A DNA stretch of 64,000 bases from Anastatus disparis (GCA_017163975.1 JAFFSR010000264.1:7740001-7804000), one strand, 5' to 3'; counted from the first letter of the stretch, positions 33,815 through 45,334 are shown. Notes: generated by a model not told the origin, from the sequence alone. Program-made: numbers and translations.

Positions 33815-35150
33815 TATTGATGATATATACATACATACAAAGGTAAACAAATAATGAGCGAAGCATGCGACAGCGTTGGAATGAACATTGCTTAAGACTT
33901 TCTAACGCATATACAAAAATTTTTCACCAATAAAATTTGTGAATTTTTTTTCTCGCTTCAAACAAATAAGTACGGGATCAACCAAGTACCATTAGATAGG
34001 TAATTTAGTCCTCTATGAGCACAAAAAATTTCAGCAAAAAAAAAATGGGTTTTTCGAGAAAAATGCATGTGCATAAAAAGTGCATTTTTTGGTAAAATGC
34101 ACATATCTTAGTCATTTTTTAGTCTTTTTTTGAAATTTCTTGCACTAAATTAAAGAGGGCTTAAAACATAATGAAACAAAATAAGGTTTACCAGAATTAA
34201 TTGAAAATTGGTAAAACGATAGCCCTCTAAAGTTATTCTCAACATTTTCAGTTTTAACATTTAGTTTTTGTATGCAATTTTCAAAAGTGCATATCTGATG
34301 CAATTTTGATATTTCAGCAAAATAAAAAAATACGCATACCTCTATTTTTAGGGTAGAATAACATACTCCATTAGCGCAGTAATTGGTGACTTGAGTGTAT
34401 ACTGACTGTTCGATTTGAAATGGAATCCGCCACAATATAACTGGTTGCAACGTTTCTCTTGTTCTCATGCATAGCAACAAATATGGCGATGTCAACAAAT
34501 AAATATAAATTTATTAATTTTTATTAAGCACGAATAAAGCTTTTCGATGAGTTCAGGGACCAAAATAGTTGTCCGCTCTTTATTTTTCAATATTAAAACT
34601 ATTCCCAAACGGAAAATCCTAAGTGATTACCCATTTCAGAGAAAAATTGTTTTTAAAAATGGGAAAACATGACTGATGCATCCCCTTAAGCACGACCCCT
34701 TTATTTATTGTTACTCTTTATTTCTTTGTATATTTTAGAAATTCTCTACGATAGAATTGATGAATTAAGAGTTGCAGAATAAGAACGTCTTCGAATTATA
34801 GCTCTAGGTTACTTATTCATCCTACATTTTAACTTTAAAGTTGACTAAAATCGTAAATTTTCAACTTTTAAATGCTAATAAAATCTAAATTATGAATTTT
34901 TTGTAGATGACTTATAAAAGATTTTTTTCTTGTTTTGAGCTATATTTTAAGAAAAATTCGGTCCGAGATAAAAAAATTATTATTTTGGTATTTTGCTTGA
35001 AAAAATGTATTTTAAACATAGTACCACTCGGATGAATAAACTATGGGTATATTCGTAATCTACGGATTTTTTTATGTAAGAATTACCTTTTTCGGACCCT
35101 CGCCTACAAATTGCAAACGCCGGAATCGCCCGCTCCCGGACTAATAGGCG

Positions 35151-36600
35151 AATTAAAAATATATATCATCCCGGTTCTTAATTATGCTAAAGTAATATTT
35201 TTTTTAAATAAACGATAAAATCATGATTGCATAAAAATATTTTTATCTTCATATATATTAATTAAAGAAAGAATTAAGAAAAAATTATGTTAAATCTTAA
35301 AAATAATAAAAATGTCCATCAAACTTTTAAGTTTCTAAACTGCCTTGGAATTTCATTTTAAAATGACCGTGGCAAACTAAATTTTTAACCTGCATTTTTC
35401 CACTTTTTAAATTGAACATCTCAGAAACAGATTAATATTTTATGTTGAAAAAATTATGGAACCTTGAGAGTAATAAAAGACGTCTTTTTACAAAGTTACA
35501 AACATGTAGCTCCTATTTTGAATAGATAAAAAATATTGAAATATTTAACGGAATTGGATTATATTTTTGCAATTATTCAAATAAATTATTAACCAAATTT
35601 GATAATACACACATATAAAACAGAAAGTAAAGTATTTTTTTATTATTTTTTTTCTAATGAAAAATGATAAAAATTTCCTACGCACAGAAATAAATATTTG
35701 CAATGCCTAAAATAATAGCTAATTCATTTTCGAATACATCATCACTAACACAAAGAAGAAAAAAAAAAACAAAGAAAGCAACAGAATAGCTAAAAATGCG
35801 ACTTCATATGTGTGCGTGTTTTATACCCGTACGCACATGCATTTGTATTGTCTTTTCCCTTCTACTTTGTTCGCTATACCTCACACATATACAACAAAAA
35901 TATTATTTATGTCAAAAAAATAAAACATCATTGCTTATTTCATCACCTCACGGAAAAATAAAGAATGATTATGAGTTATCATTTTCATAAAATGACAATA
36001 TTCAATACATTTCCAATTTCGAAGTTCGTGCCACAGCGTAAGAAAAACGTCAACATGTATCGCGTCAGAGTCAGGTATTGCCAACCTGACAATATTTCAG
36101 TTTCTAGTATGATAATTATTTACATATTATTTTGAAAAAAATAATTTTTTTTTCCGAACTCCTAAGGTTTTTCTATTTTCCGCCCTTTATTATCTCAAAA
36201 TAGAGTGACCTACGAAAGGAAAATTCATTCTGATGATTAGTTTTTTTACAAAATGAATTCGTCGATACTAGAAATTTGGCCTACGCTCTGCTATACTATC
36301 ATCTCTATTTTCGAAAACTTCACTATTTTTCTGAGGTTTTTCTATTTTTCGCTGTTTATTACCTCACAATAGAGTGACCTGTAAAAGGAAAATTCCTTCT
36401 GATGATTAGTTTTTTTACAAAGTGAATTCTTTGATTCTAGAAATTGGGCCTACACTCTGTTATACCGACCGGTATACAAGTGCGTATGTACGTCCTTAAT
36501 TTTGTATAGAAATATTTAACTTGTTAATTTTAACGAAAATTTAGATCAAACAAGGACAGAGCTATACGGTTGAGTTTTCATGACTTTATAAATAATATAG
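35151..36600. other. AT-rich stretch with a 169-bp tandem duplication
   Basis: No supported gene. Two copies of a unit with GGTTTTTCTATTTT, AATAGAGTGACCT and TGATGATTAGTTTTTTTACA occur at about 36165-36300 and 36334-36470, spacing 169 bp. Confidence 0.6.
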
Positions 36601-36608
36601 ATCTCATA

Positions 36609-38217
36609 TCTCTCTATACTATTAAAAATATATCGCCGCTGTCGCCGCTGTCACCGCTGTCGACGCTGTCGCCATCTGAAATACGCCGCTCATTTTTGGC
36701 TCCTAAATTTAGCTAAAATTCAGCTAAAATTTAGCTAAAATTCAGCTAAAATCAGCTAAAAGTCAGCTAAAATTTTGATGAATTTAGCTATAATTTAGCT
36801 GAAAGCAAGCTAAAAGTCAGCAAAAAGTTACGTATAAGTTAGTTAGAAGTTAGCTGAAAGTTAGCTGAAAATCAGCTAAAAGTTAGCTAAAATTTAGATA
36901 TATTTAGCTGTAATTTAGCTAAAAACTAGCTATATCTCTCTATATTATAAACAGATTCCGCCGTCGCCGTTGCCGCTGTGTGTAAGAATTCGATTTGTCC
37001 TTGGTTAGCTAGAATTTAGCTAGAATCTAACTAAAATTTCGCTAGAAGTTAGTTAGAAATCAGCTAAAAGGTAGCTAAAAGTTAGCTTAAAGTTAGCTGA
37101 AGTCAGATAAAATTAAATTAAAGTTAGCTACATTCAATCAAAAGTTAGCTACATTTAATCAAAAGTTAGCTACATTAAATCAAAAGTTAGCTAAATTTAA
37201 TGTTAAAATTAGCTAAATTCATACAAAATTTAGTTGGAAATTAGCTGAAATTTAGCTAACAGTTATCTAGAATTTATAGTAATTTTAGGCAATTTCAGGT
37301 AAATATTGATTTGTTTTTAACTGCATTTTAGATCTATTTATATTATATACTCTTTATATTATTGAAAGTATATCACCGCTGTTATCGCTGTTATCGTTAG
37401 AAATGTGCCCCTCATTTTTAGAACTATATTACAGCGTTAAATTTAGCTGGATTTAAGTATGTAATTAGCTAGGAAATAACTAAATTAAGCTATATTTGAG
37501 CTTTAAAATAACTGAAAATTAGCTGATTTCAAGCTTGTAGTCAACTTGGTAATAGCTAATTTTAAGTTTTGTATATAACGATATATGATAACATATAAGT
37601 TTAAGATTTATAATAGATGAAAGATAGGTTACAATATATTTTTACAATTAGCTAATTATCCTGTAATCATCGTGAAGTTTAATCATATAAATAATTATCA
37701 ATTTTACAATTTTATTTAAAGTATAGGGTTGAAAATATCATTTTGAAAAAGCTAAATTGAAGTTTAATAATCAAATGATAAGATTTAAATTTTGTTAAGT
37801 CAAAATCAATATCTAACACTTAAATATAGTCTTTATAAATTAAATTTAATTTTTATTTAATTTTGTAAAAAAACACCGACATTACAGTTTTCCAAATTTT
37901 TTATTCTTAATCCATAAATGTTTCAAATATCTATTACTGCCTTCCATTTTTAGTTCATTATAAAACTGTCGAATATAAAACTATCACTATATTCAGTTTA
38001 TTATAAAAGTATCAAATAAAATCTCTATAATTGAATTATTAAATCAAGTGTACTTATTCACTGTCTGCCTGTATCTACTTAGCTGAATCATAGTAAGATT
38101 ATTACAATTATATTTCTACATATTTCTTTCAAAATTGCAAATTCTTGGATATTTTTTTTAAATTATAAAAGCAAGATGGGGGTTGGCGCGCTTGCGCGCA
38201 GGGGGCATGCCCCCTAG
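36609..38217 (+). mobile_element. Non-autonomous Helitron
   Basis: The 5' end reads TCTCTCTATACTATTAAAAA and the 3' end is CTAG (38214-38217) followed by T, as expected for Helitrons inserting between A and T. Upstream of CTAG are two tight palindromes, GCGCGCTTGCGCGC (38187-38200 region) and GGGGGCATGCCCCC (38201-38214). The Helitron 3' hairpin overlaps or lies very near the end. CGCCGCTGTCGCCGCTGTC follows the 5' end. The interior is non-coding and dominated by AGCTAAAA-type repeats (36700-37260). Two further copies of the 5' end-like sequence occur near 36943 and 37347. Confidence 0.75.
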
Positions 38218-38889
38218 TATCCTATTAAAAAACAAAAAAAAACTAGATCGAAAAAACGGAGATTTTTAAAGTTTTTACCTAAACACGTTATTTAAACAAA
38301 TACAAACACTTAATTTTTGAGGATCTTTTTAAATTTTAATATCGTATAAGCTACTGAATCCATTTTTCACTTCAGTTACCTGTTACTAATAAAGTCAAAA
38401 TTTCAGGTAATTGGAGCTAATTCTACAGAACTAATAAAAAATGTGATTACTCGTTCTAAAAAATTACTACTTTTATAACTCATATTTACATGTAAATTGA
38501 TATAAACTGAATAGTTAATTGAATTGAAAATTCTCGATAAATTTTTAAATTACTTCATTGAAATGAATGCTCTAAAACAAATTTTCGGAAACACTGAATT
38601 TATGGCATGAAGTATAATTCATATTAAGTGCATTGAGTTTCCATATGTAAAAATGGAGTATTGGTCAAATATCCAACTTTAAAGCTTCATAAGCTTACGG
38701 AAAATCGTTTGAACATTTTTAAAAAAGCAAATGAAAGGTTCTTTAAAGTATTTTAAAATATCTTTCCTTCAGATTTTTTCATATCATACTCGAAAAACCA
38801 TCTGAGGGAATCTATCATTTGACAAATTAGCAAATGATATTTATTTTTAAGTTACTTTTTTGAGAGCAGGCCGAACTATCTGTCCTTAT

Positions 38890-38999
38890 CTAATAGTGTT
38901 TCTAATAGTGTTTTCATCATTAATATAAACACTATTGGCTGCCATTTTTTCCGTGTTACAGCCAATGATGTTTACATAAATAATAAAAAACACTATTAG
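38890..38999. mobile_element. Small hairpin MITE
   Basis: The ends TCTAATAGTGTTT and AAACACTATTAGA are inverted, with an inner inverted pair ATTGGCTG and CAGCCAAT. About 110 bp, non-coding, adjacent to FB1 copy B. Confidence 0.65.
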
Positions 39000-39005
39000 A
39001 CAAAG

Positions 39006-39755
39006 TAGTCCGGGAGCGGGCAATGCCGGCGTTTGCAATTTATAGGCGAGGGTCCGAAAAAGGTGATTCTTATAGAAAAAAATCCGTAGATTACGAATAT
39101 ACCCTTAGTTTTTTCATCCGAGTGGTACCATATTGTTTAAAATACATTTTTTTAAGCAAAATACCAAAATAATAATTTTTTAATCTCGGACCAATTTTTT
39201 CTTGAAATATAGCTCAAAAAAAAGAAAAAAATCTTTTATAAGTCATCTACAAAAAATTCATAATTTAGATTTTATTAGCATTTAAAAGTTGAAAATTTAC
39301 GATTTCAGTCAACTTTGAGGTTAAAATGTAGGATGAATAAGTAACCTAGAGCTATAATTCAGACGTACTTATTCTGCAACTCTTAATTCATCAATTCTAT
39401 TGTACAGAATTTCTAAAATATACAAAGAAATAAAGAGTAACAATAAATAAAGAGGTCGTGTTTAAGAGTTTTATTAACGTGTTATTGCAATGGTTCCATT
39501 CTACAGGCGCGTTGCTATGCAGAAATCAAAACCGCGCGCTTGACTAAAATGCAACTTTAATGTGAATATTCTTATTTACTTAATAATATCTTTTTTGGTG
39601 ATATATTTTTAAGTTTATACAGACATGTGTGTAAAAAGTTGCTTTGGTAAAAAATTTTTTAATGAAATTTTTTTTGATAACCATACATTTTTGGAAAAAA
39701 TTAAATACTTTTCGTTAAAAATCGTGTTCAATGTACCTGAATATCTGGGGTCAAA
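39006..39755 (+). mobile_element. FB1 copy B (one arm)
   Basis: It begins GTCCGGGAGCGGGCAATGCC and matches the inverse of 34690-35150 plus 30305-30644. It stops at GTACCTGAATATCTGGGG followed by a poly-A run. Near 39465 it keeps an uninterrupted TTAA, the empty equivalent of the Kolobok insertion site in copy A. Confidence 0.75.
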
Positions 39756-40062
39756 ATTAGAAAAAAAAAAAAAAAATACAGACCCTTACATATAAATAAT
39801 GAAAAGTCGTATGTAATGAAAATATCCTTACGTAATTTGTGCATGGCCCATTTAATAATAATTAAAAAATATAATTACTGCGTATATTTTAAATAAAAAA
39901 ATTTTTAATTTAAAGTAGAAAATTAAAAAATTATTAATGAAATATATATGTATATAGTAAATTATTCATAAGTTATAAATAATAAAACTTAATAATATTA
40001 AAAAATATTAAATTACCCTATATATAATGTAAAAAGTATTATCATATTAATTTAGCAATAAA

Positions 40063-40835
40063 TATGTTTACTTGTACTAAATGCAATCGATAATTTGAGA
40101 GACATAACCATTTATTGAAACATAATGAGAAATTTTCATCAAAAATATATATTTGTTATATATGTGGAACAGTATTAAAATATAGAAGAGGTTACATAAG
40201 ACATTTAAAAAAACATAACAAACCTGAAGAATTAGAATGTTCTATTTGCAAAAATAAATATATAAGAAATGAACATTTAAGAGTCCGCTGTATCTCTGTC
40301 CTTTTCTAATTAAAAAATTGACTTTTTTTCCAAAATTAGCAACAAGAGGCAAAAATAAAGAGATGGTTTCGATGTGTTTAATAAAATGTAATATTTTCTT
40401 TGATTAGTATGAATTAATTTTATTGCTTCGTTTTTAAGAAAAGTTGGAATAACTTAAAAAATTAGAAATTAGTGTCAAATGATGGGATTTTTAAGTTATT
40501 TCAACTTTTCTTGAAAATAAAGCAATGGAATTAAATTATTCTTATCAGAGAAAATATTGCTTTCTATTACACGAATCGAAACCATCTCTTTATTTCTGCC
40601 TGAAGTTATTAGTTTTTATAAAAAATAAATTTTAAATAGATTCGGTAAAACAGGTAATTGTGTCGGTATACAGCTGACTCTTAATAAGACACTTACAAAA
40701 TCATGCATCTAATTATAATAATATTTGCAACATTTGTGGAAAAGGATTTCATCGAAAAGATAATTTATTACGTCACATAAAAATACATAAAAATGTAAAG
40801 TATATATTAATAGCATCAAAAAAATTAATACAATA
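40063..40835 (+). pseudogene. C2H2 zinc-finger gene, broken by a MITE
   Basis: Four zinc-finger units in tandem. The first, near 40072, is CTKCNR-stop-FERHNH and carries an in-frame TAA. The second, CYICGTVLKYRRGYIRHLKKH (near 40154), has perfect C-x2-C-x12-H-x3-H spacing. The third, CSICKNKYIRNEHL, is cut at 40280 by a TTAA-targeted insertion. Its second half, RHLQNH, resumes at 40685. The fourth, CNICGKGFHRKDNLLRHIKIH (near 40728), is followed by a stop near 40833. Removing the insert and one TTAA copy keeps the frame. Such fingers bind nucleic acid. Whether this was a host gene or part of a larger mobile element is unclear. Confidence 0.7.
40281..40680. mobile_element. TTAA-targeted palindromic MITE in the zinc-finger gene
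   Basis: A 400-bp insert flanked by TTAA (40277-40280 and 40681-40684). Its ends are GAGTCCGCTGTAT and the inverse of GAGTCAGCTGTAT. The interior is a long imperfect palindrome centred near 40490. It shares TATCTCTGTCCTTTTCTAAT with the MITE at 44493-44976. Confidence 0.85.
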
Positions 40836-41069
40836 GATATATGAAAATAATATCTTATTTATAATATTTCATTACTTTTATATTTATATAATGCTTTTTA
40901 AAAAAAAATACATTATAAGAAATGTATAATCAACCTATTTATCATTAACATTTATTAAATTATTAAATAATTTATTTATAGAATCAATATGAGAGAAAAA
41001 AATTTAAAAAGAAAAAGCGATGATAAATACTAAGATCATATTTCAAAAAAAGAAAAAAAATACCGTTTT

Positions 41070-41885
41070 CGTCATCGGAATTTTTAAAAACTAAAATTGT
41101 AATAGGAGATCAATCAACGTATGTATTAAAAACTTTATTAAAAAAATATAATATATGTTATAAATATTTTTGATTACATATAATAGATCTCTGGTTGCAT
41201 ATATTGAAGAAATTTCCGAAGAACAAACTTTTGTTAACAAACAAAAACAAATTGATTTCAGGGTTTTGAAATTCATAATAAATAATTCTGAAGGATTCAG
41301 AATTTAATACAATATTTATGATAAAAATATTGGAAAATTAAAAAAAAATCTAAAATCAAACGAAGTAAATTTTTATAATATACAATATTATTAATTACAA
41401 CATAATATTCAACATTTTTTAATATTTAAGAAAATATTATTAGAGGATGTTAATGTATCAAAAGCAAAAGGATACAATAAAGGAAATAATATATATGACT
41501 TAACATTAAAATATTATTCGAATATTATTCATTTAGGCGAATACACCACATTGAAAAATAACAAACCAATTAAAATAACTTTCGAAAAATAAAATTAAGA
41601 CCTGGATTAATAAGTAATTAAATATTATTGGAAAAAAAAATATAATAATATAAATAATTTTTTATTTTTCAGAAATACAAGGTTATTTAAAAAATTCTTT
41701 TGCACAAAAACATAAAAAAAATGAATCAGAATACATCGGAACAATAGCGGATGGACAATATAAATTAGACGTTTTATTAAATAAATTAGAAAATGAATAT
41801 GTGAATTGGGTAAGAGGAATAAAACTAGAAATTATTGGAGAAATAGAATCAAATAGTAAAAACAATTATAATAATATATTATATG
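41070..41885 (+). pseudogene. Degenerate coding DNA of unknown origin
   Basis: Protein-like segments in shifting frames. VAYIEEISEEQTFVNKQKQI, then DFRVLKFIINNSEGFRI, lie at about 41194-41308. KILLEDVNVSKAKGYNKGNN and YDLTLKYYSNIIHLGEYTTL lie at about 41430-41550. After an intron-like gap ending TTTTTATTTTTCAG (41672) comes EIQGYLKNSFAQKHKKNESE, with YIGTIADGQYKLDVLLNKLE to about 41800. I do not recognise the family. It follows the zinc-finger remnant in the same orientation and could belong to the same broken gene. Confidence 0.35.
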
Positions 41886-41940
41886 CATATACACTTATTA
41901 AAATATTCATGTATATTTATATATATACATATATAATCGT

Positions 41941-42164
41941 ATGAATGCGGACTTATGCGGCCGAAGGCCGCATAAGTCCGCATTCATGCGCGACCCGGAA
42001 AATATATGTCAGCATAAGTGACGATTGAAGAACGAAAATGTCAGCATAAGTACTCTTTATCTAAAGAAATAATCTGTCCTTATGCTTACGTCAGCATAAG
42101 TACCCAAATGTCAGCATAAGTCACGATTCATCTATGATTTTGTCTGCATAATACCTCATTCATA

Positions 42165-42165
<1 letters not shown>
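41941..42165. repeat. 22-bp perfect palindrome plus GTCAGCATAAGT repeats
   Basis: Positions 41941-41962 and 41966-41987 are perfectly complementary around a GAA loop. Downstream, GTCAGCATAAGT occurs four times (near 42008, 42038, 42089 and 42109), with a fifth partial copy (GTCTGCATAA) near 42140. The palindrome arm itself contains CTTATGC, the inverse of the repeat core. An (AT)n run follows (42167-42221). Confidence 0.75.
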
Positions 42166-42224
<59 letters not shown>

Positions 42225-42479
42225 AAAATTTTATAGATATTACATATATATTAAAAGTGAAAAGATTGGAATTTATTAAAGTATTAAATGATGAAAACAT
42301 GGAGTTAGAGGAACTCATATTAGAAAATGAAATAATTTTAAATAAGATAAATTAAATAATTCAATATTTTTATTTCATTACATTAATAAATACAATATTC
42401 TCAATATAAAATGATTATTTTTCAAGGTTACAGAAAAACAAATTGATGATAATTAAAATACAAAATATAAAATAATATT

Positions 42480-43005
42480 TATTTACAACAAAAAAAATTA
42501 ATGTATAAGTTTTTTTTAACAATGAAAAATAAATATGTAAGCTTTTAATAAAACATAAATTTGTAAGCTTCTTTTAGCGACAATGAAATTTAACGACATA
42601 TTAAATAAATATTCAAAATTATTTAAACTTTTTTTTAGTAAAAATACAAAGCAACTGTACAAGCTTCTTTAGCGATAATGAAGAAAAAATGTGTAAGCTT
42701 TTTATAACTACAATAAAATTTAAATTTGTAAGCTTCTATTAGCGACAATAAGAAATAAGTCTATAAAATTATTTCAGTAATAATAAGAAATTAAATTGTA
42801 AGCTCCTTTTAGCGACAACAAACAATAAATTTGTATGCTTATATGAGATTTTTTTAGCGACAACAAACAATAGATCTTTATGCTTCGGCGACAATAATAA
42901 ATGAATTTGTAAGCTTTTTTAGTGACGATGAAGAAAAGTATACGCTTCTTTGGCGACAATAAAAAATAAAAATGTAAGCTTCTTTTAGTTATAATAAAAA
43001 AAAAC
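42480..43005 (+). repeat. Minisatellite, TGTAAGCTTCTTTTAGCGAC type
   Basis: About ten diverged units of roughly 45-60 bp, each with GTAAGCTTCTTTTAGCGACA followed by ATAAAAAATAAATT-like sequence. Open frames on the minus strand here derive from the repeat. Confidence 0.8.
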
Positions 43006-43500
43006 ACTCTTAATGCAGCCATATATTTATATATGTTGGTCTCAAGCCCAAAAATAAAAAATGCAGAGAAGGAGCGCTTTCTTTGCATCTTCTCGATATG
43101 TATAAAATTTAGAACATAAGAAGATAAAAATATTTATTTATAATCATTATTTTCTATTATTCTGTTATTCTATTCTTTATTATTCGCTCATAATTGTTAT
43201 TAAATATTATTATATACAATCATAACTTGAAATTTTATTGTTATTTACTATTCTGTTTTAAATTTATTTCAAAAATATATAAGCTTGATTCATTGTGAAC
43301 TTTTGAATGTCGCGTTAAACCATCTTTTTTTTTAACTCTAATTATATAACTTCATATCTTATATTTTTATGTATCGATGTTTTCTATGAAACTTTTTTCA
43401 CATTCGCGAATATAAAATTTAGATTCATCATGTCCTACTCTTCTATTTACTTTGAAATGTGTGTATTCGGGGAGTTGGCAAGCGAAGCGAGCAGGGAGAA

Positions 43501-43517
43501 CCCCCCCCCCCTTCCTA

Positions 43518-43553
<36 letters not shown>

Positions 43554-43589
43554 AATTTTTTTTCACTGTATGAATAAAATTGCTTTTGC

Positions 43590-43662
<73 letters not shown>
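43501..43662. repeat. C-run and (AT)n microsatellites
   Basis: A run of about 12 C at 43501-43512, AT runs at 43518-43549 and 43593-43660, then GTGTGTGT. Frames translating to Ile/Tyr repeats are not genes. Confidence 0.9.
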
Positions 43663-43710
43663 GTGTGTGTGTGTAGCGTGAGCGAGAGAACAAATCGTTC
43701 TCATCGGCAC

Positions 43711-43838
43711 TAGACAAAGCTAAAACAATAGTTAAATTCTTTTTCTCTTTCTCTCTCTGATTTTAATATTTATTTCAGCTTAAATATTGTATAGCTTGTC
43801 TATATCCTATATAGATTTATATGGTTTTAGCTTTGTCG
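43711..43838. mobile_element. Small hairpin element
   Basis: GACAAAGCTAAAAC and its inverse GTTTTAGCTTTGTC bound about 125 bp of non-coding DNA. The 650 bp that follow hold no supported gene. Confidence 0.5.
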
Positions 43839-44492
43839 CACGCCTACTAATACATCAGCATATTTAGCTATCTCTGTCTCACAATACGTAGTTGTGCCGT
43901 ACAGCCAGAGAACAAATTCTTCCCTTAACTGTGCTATACAAAGCTGCCCTTAGATTGAATTTTTTTTGTTGTGTGCTATATACTTGACTAATGTTGATAA
44001 TAATTAGAAATTTTTTTTGATAGCAGAGAAAAAATTGAATCTGCTGATATTTTTTTTTCATAGTAAAAAGAATTTTTTTTGTGTGTTTTATGGTTATTGA
44101 GCCTAAACTTACTGACAAAACTAAGTAGTTTTTGTAAGTTTAGAGCAATCATTTCACGACTACGTAGTGTGATATCATAATACCATATTATATTCATGTA
44201 TATTTGTCTATATCAGTACAATTGTGTGAATACCCTTGCAGCTCATATCTTCCAGCACCTTACAAATTCAGCATTATTCCTTCAAGCGACATCATCTTAA
44301 GCAAGCGGGTCTGGTAGTATTTTATTAAACTTGCTAATAACTCTTACCATCTACTGTGCGCTCTCTCATTACCCACAGCAACGTAGTGACTGTACCGACT
44401 GGAAATAATCGTCGGCTTATAGCTCATTGTAGCCGAAAAAGTTTTTGGCTTGACTTGAACGCTTTTTTTCTTTTGGTTTGTCTTTTCCTTAA

Positions 44493-44976
44493 GAGGAGGT
44501 CACGTATCTCTGTCCTTTTCTAATGAAAAAATTGAGTTTTTTACAGAAACTAATGACTTTAGCAAAAAATGGGGAGAAAGCCGCATCTCGTATCAAAAAA
44601 AGCAATATTTTCTTTAATAAGAATGAATTAATTTTATTGCTTTCCTGCGTAAAAATTGAACCATTGCTAATATATTGCCAATATATTGCCAAGATAGTTG
44701 CTTATCTTGGCAATATATTGGCAATGGTTTAATTTTTACGCGGGTTGTTTTCAAGAAAACCTTGAAAAACTTAAATCATAGAGGTTAGGGTGGACAATTT
44801 GGTTTTTCAAGGTTTTCTTGAGAACGAAGCAATAAAATTAATTTTTTCTTATCAAAGAAAACATTGCTTTTTTCGATACAAGGTGCGGCTTTCTCTTCAT
44901 TTTTTGCTAAAGTTATTAGTTTTTGTAAAAAAATCATTTCTTTGATTAGAAAAGGACAGAGATACGCGACCTCCTC
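44493..44976. mobile_element. TTAA-targeted palindromic MITE
   Basis: 484 bp flanked by TTAA (44489-44492 and 44977-44980). The ends are GAGGAGGTCACGTATCTC and its near-perfect inverse, with about 30 bp of terminal match. The left inner arm holds a nested perfect stem of about 22 bp near 44676-44727 (TTGCCAATATATTGCCAAGA). It is related to the MITE at 40281-40680 through TATCTCTGTCCTTTTCTAAT. Confidence 0.88.
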
Positions 44977-45334
44977 TTAAGAATGAAATTTTTTTGTGTA
45001 TCTTGGTTCTCACAATTGCTAATAGATAATTTTGTCAGCTGCTTTGATATAACTTTGTTTCTGTAGCTAATAATAATTTTTTTTACGGCACAATTGACAC
45101 CGAAATTTGAAACTTAGAAATTTAGACAACACGATTAATTTTTTCGGTTTAACTAAGATTTAACAATCTTCCTTATTTATTTGCAAGCCAGAGCTAAAAC
45201 TAAATTACAGAGAGAGTTATCTAACCTCCTGAAACAGGATCGCATTTTAGCACAGATTATTAGTTAAATAAGGATAGATTAGCAATAGTTTTTTTAATTA
45301 TCTTTCGTTTAGTATTATGACCTTTAAATTTTTA

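Larger units (their letters stand above)
30645..34685 (-). mobile_element. Kolobok-like DNA transposon, apparently intact
   Basis: A 4041-bp element flanked by a TTAA duplication (30641-30644 and 34686-34689), with termini GGGGATGCATCAGTC and its inverse. Inverted repeats are very long: about 600 bp on the left (30645-31242), about 780 bp on the right (33905-34685) with an extra insertion. A TTAA target and 5' RRGG termini are features of the Kolobok superfamily. It encodes one uninterrupted 715-codon protein on the minus strand and carries a ribozyme-like RNA fold just downstream of it. Superfamily assignment rests on termini and target site, not on a database match. Confidence 0.75.
29610..35150. 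mobile_element. Large palindromic repeat FB1, copy A (split by the Kolobok-like element)
   Basis: The left arm (29610-30215) and right arm (30305-30644, continuing at 34690-35150) are inverted copies around a centre near 30260. The right end carries a terminal sequence seen inverted at the start of FB1 copy B (39006): GTCCGGGAGCGGGC, CCGGCGTTTGCAA, GGCGAGGGTCCGAAAAAGG. The left end is truncated next to E1 copy B. The interruption at TTAA 30641 corresponds to a single uninterrupted TTAA in FB1 copy B near 39465, which confirms insertion into a pre-existing FB1. Confidence 0.75.

Noticed and set aside
43367..43717. Ile-Tyr repeat proteins
   Set aside because: Translation of the (AT)n microsatellites.
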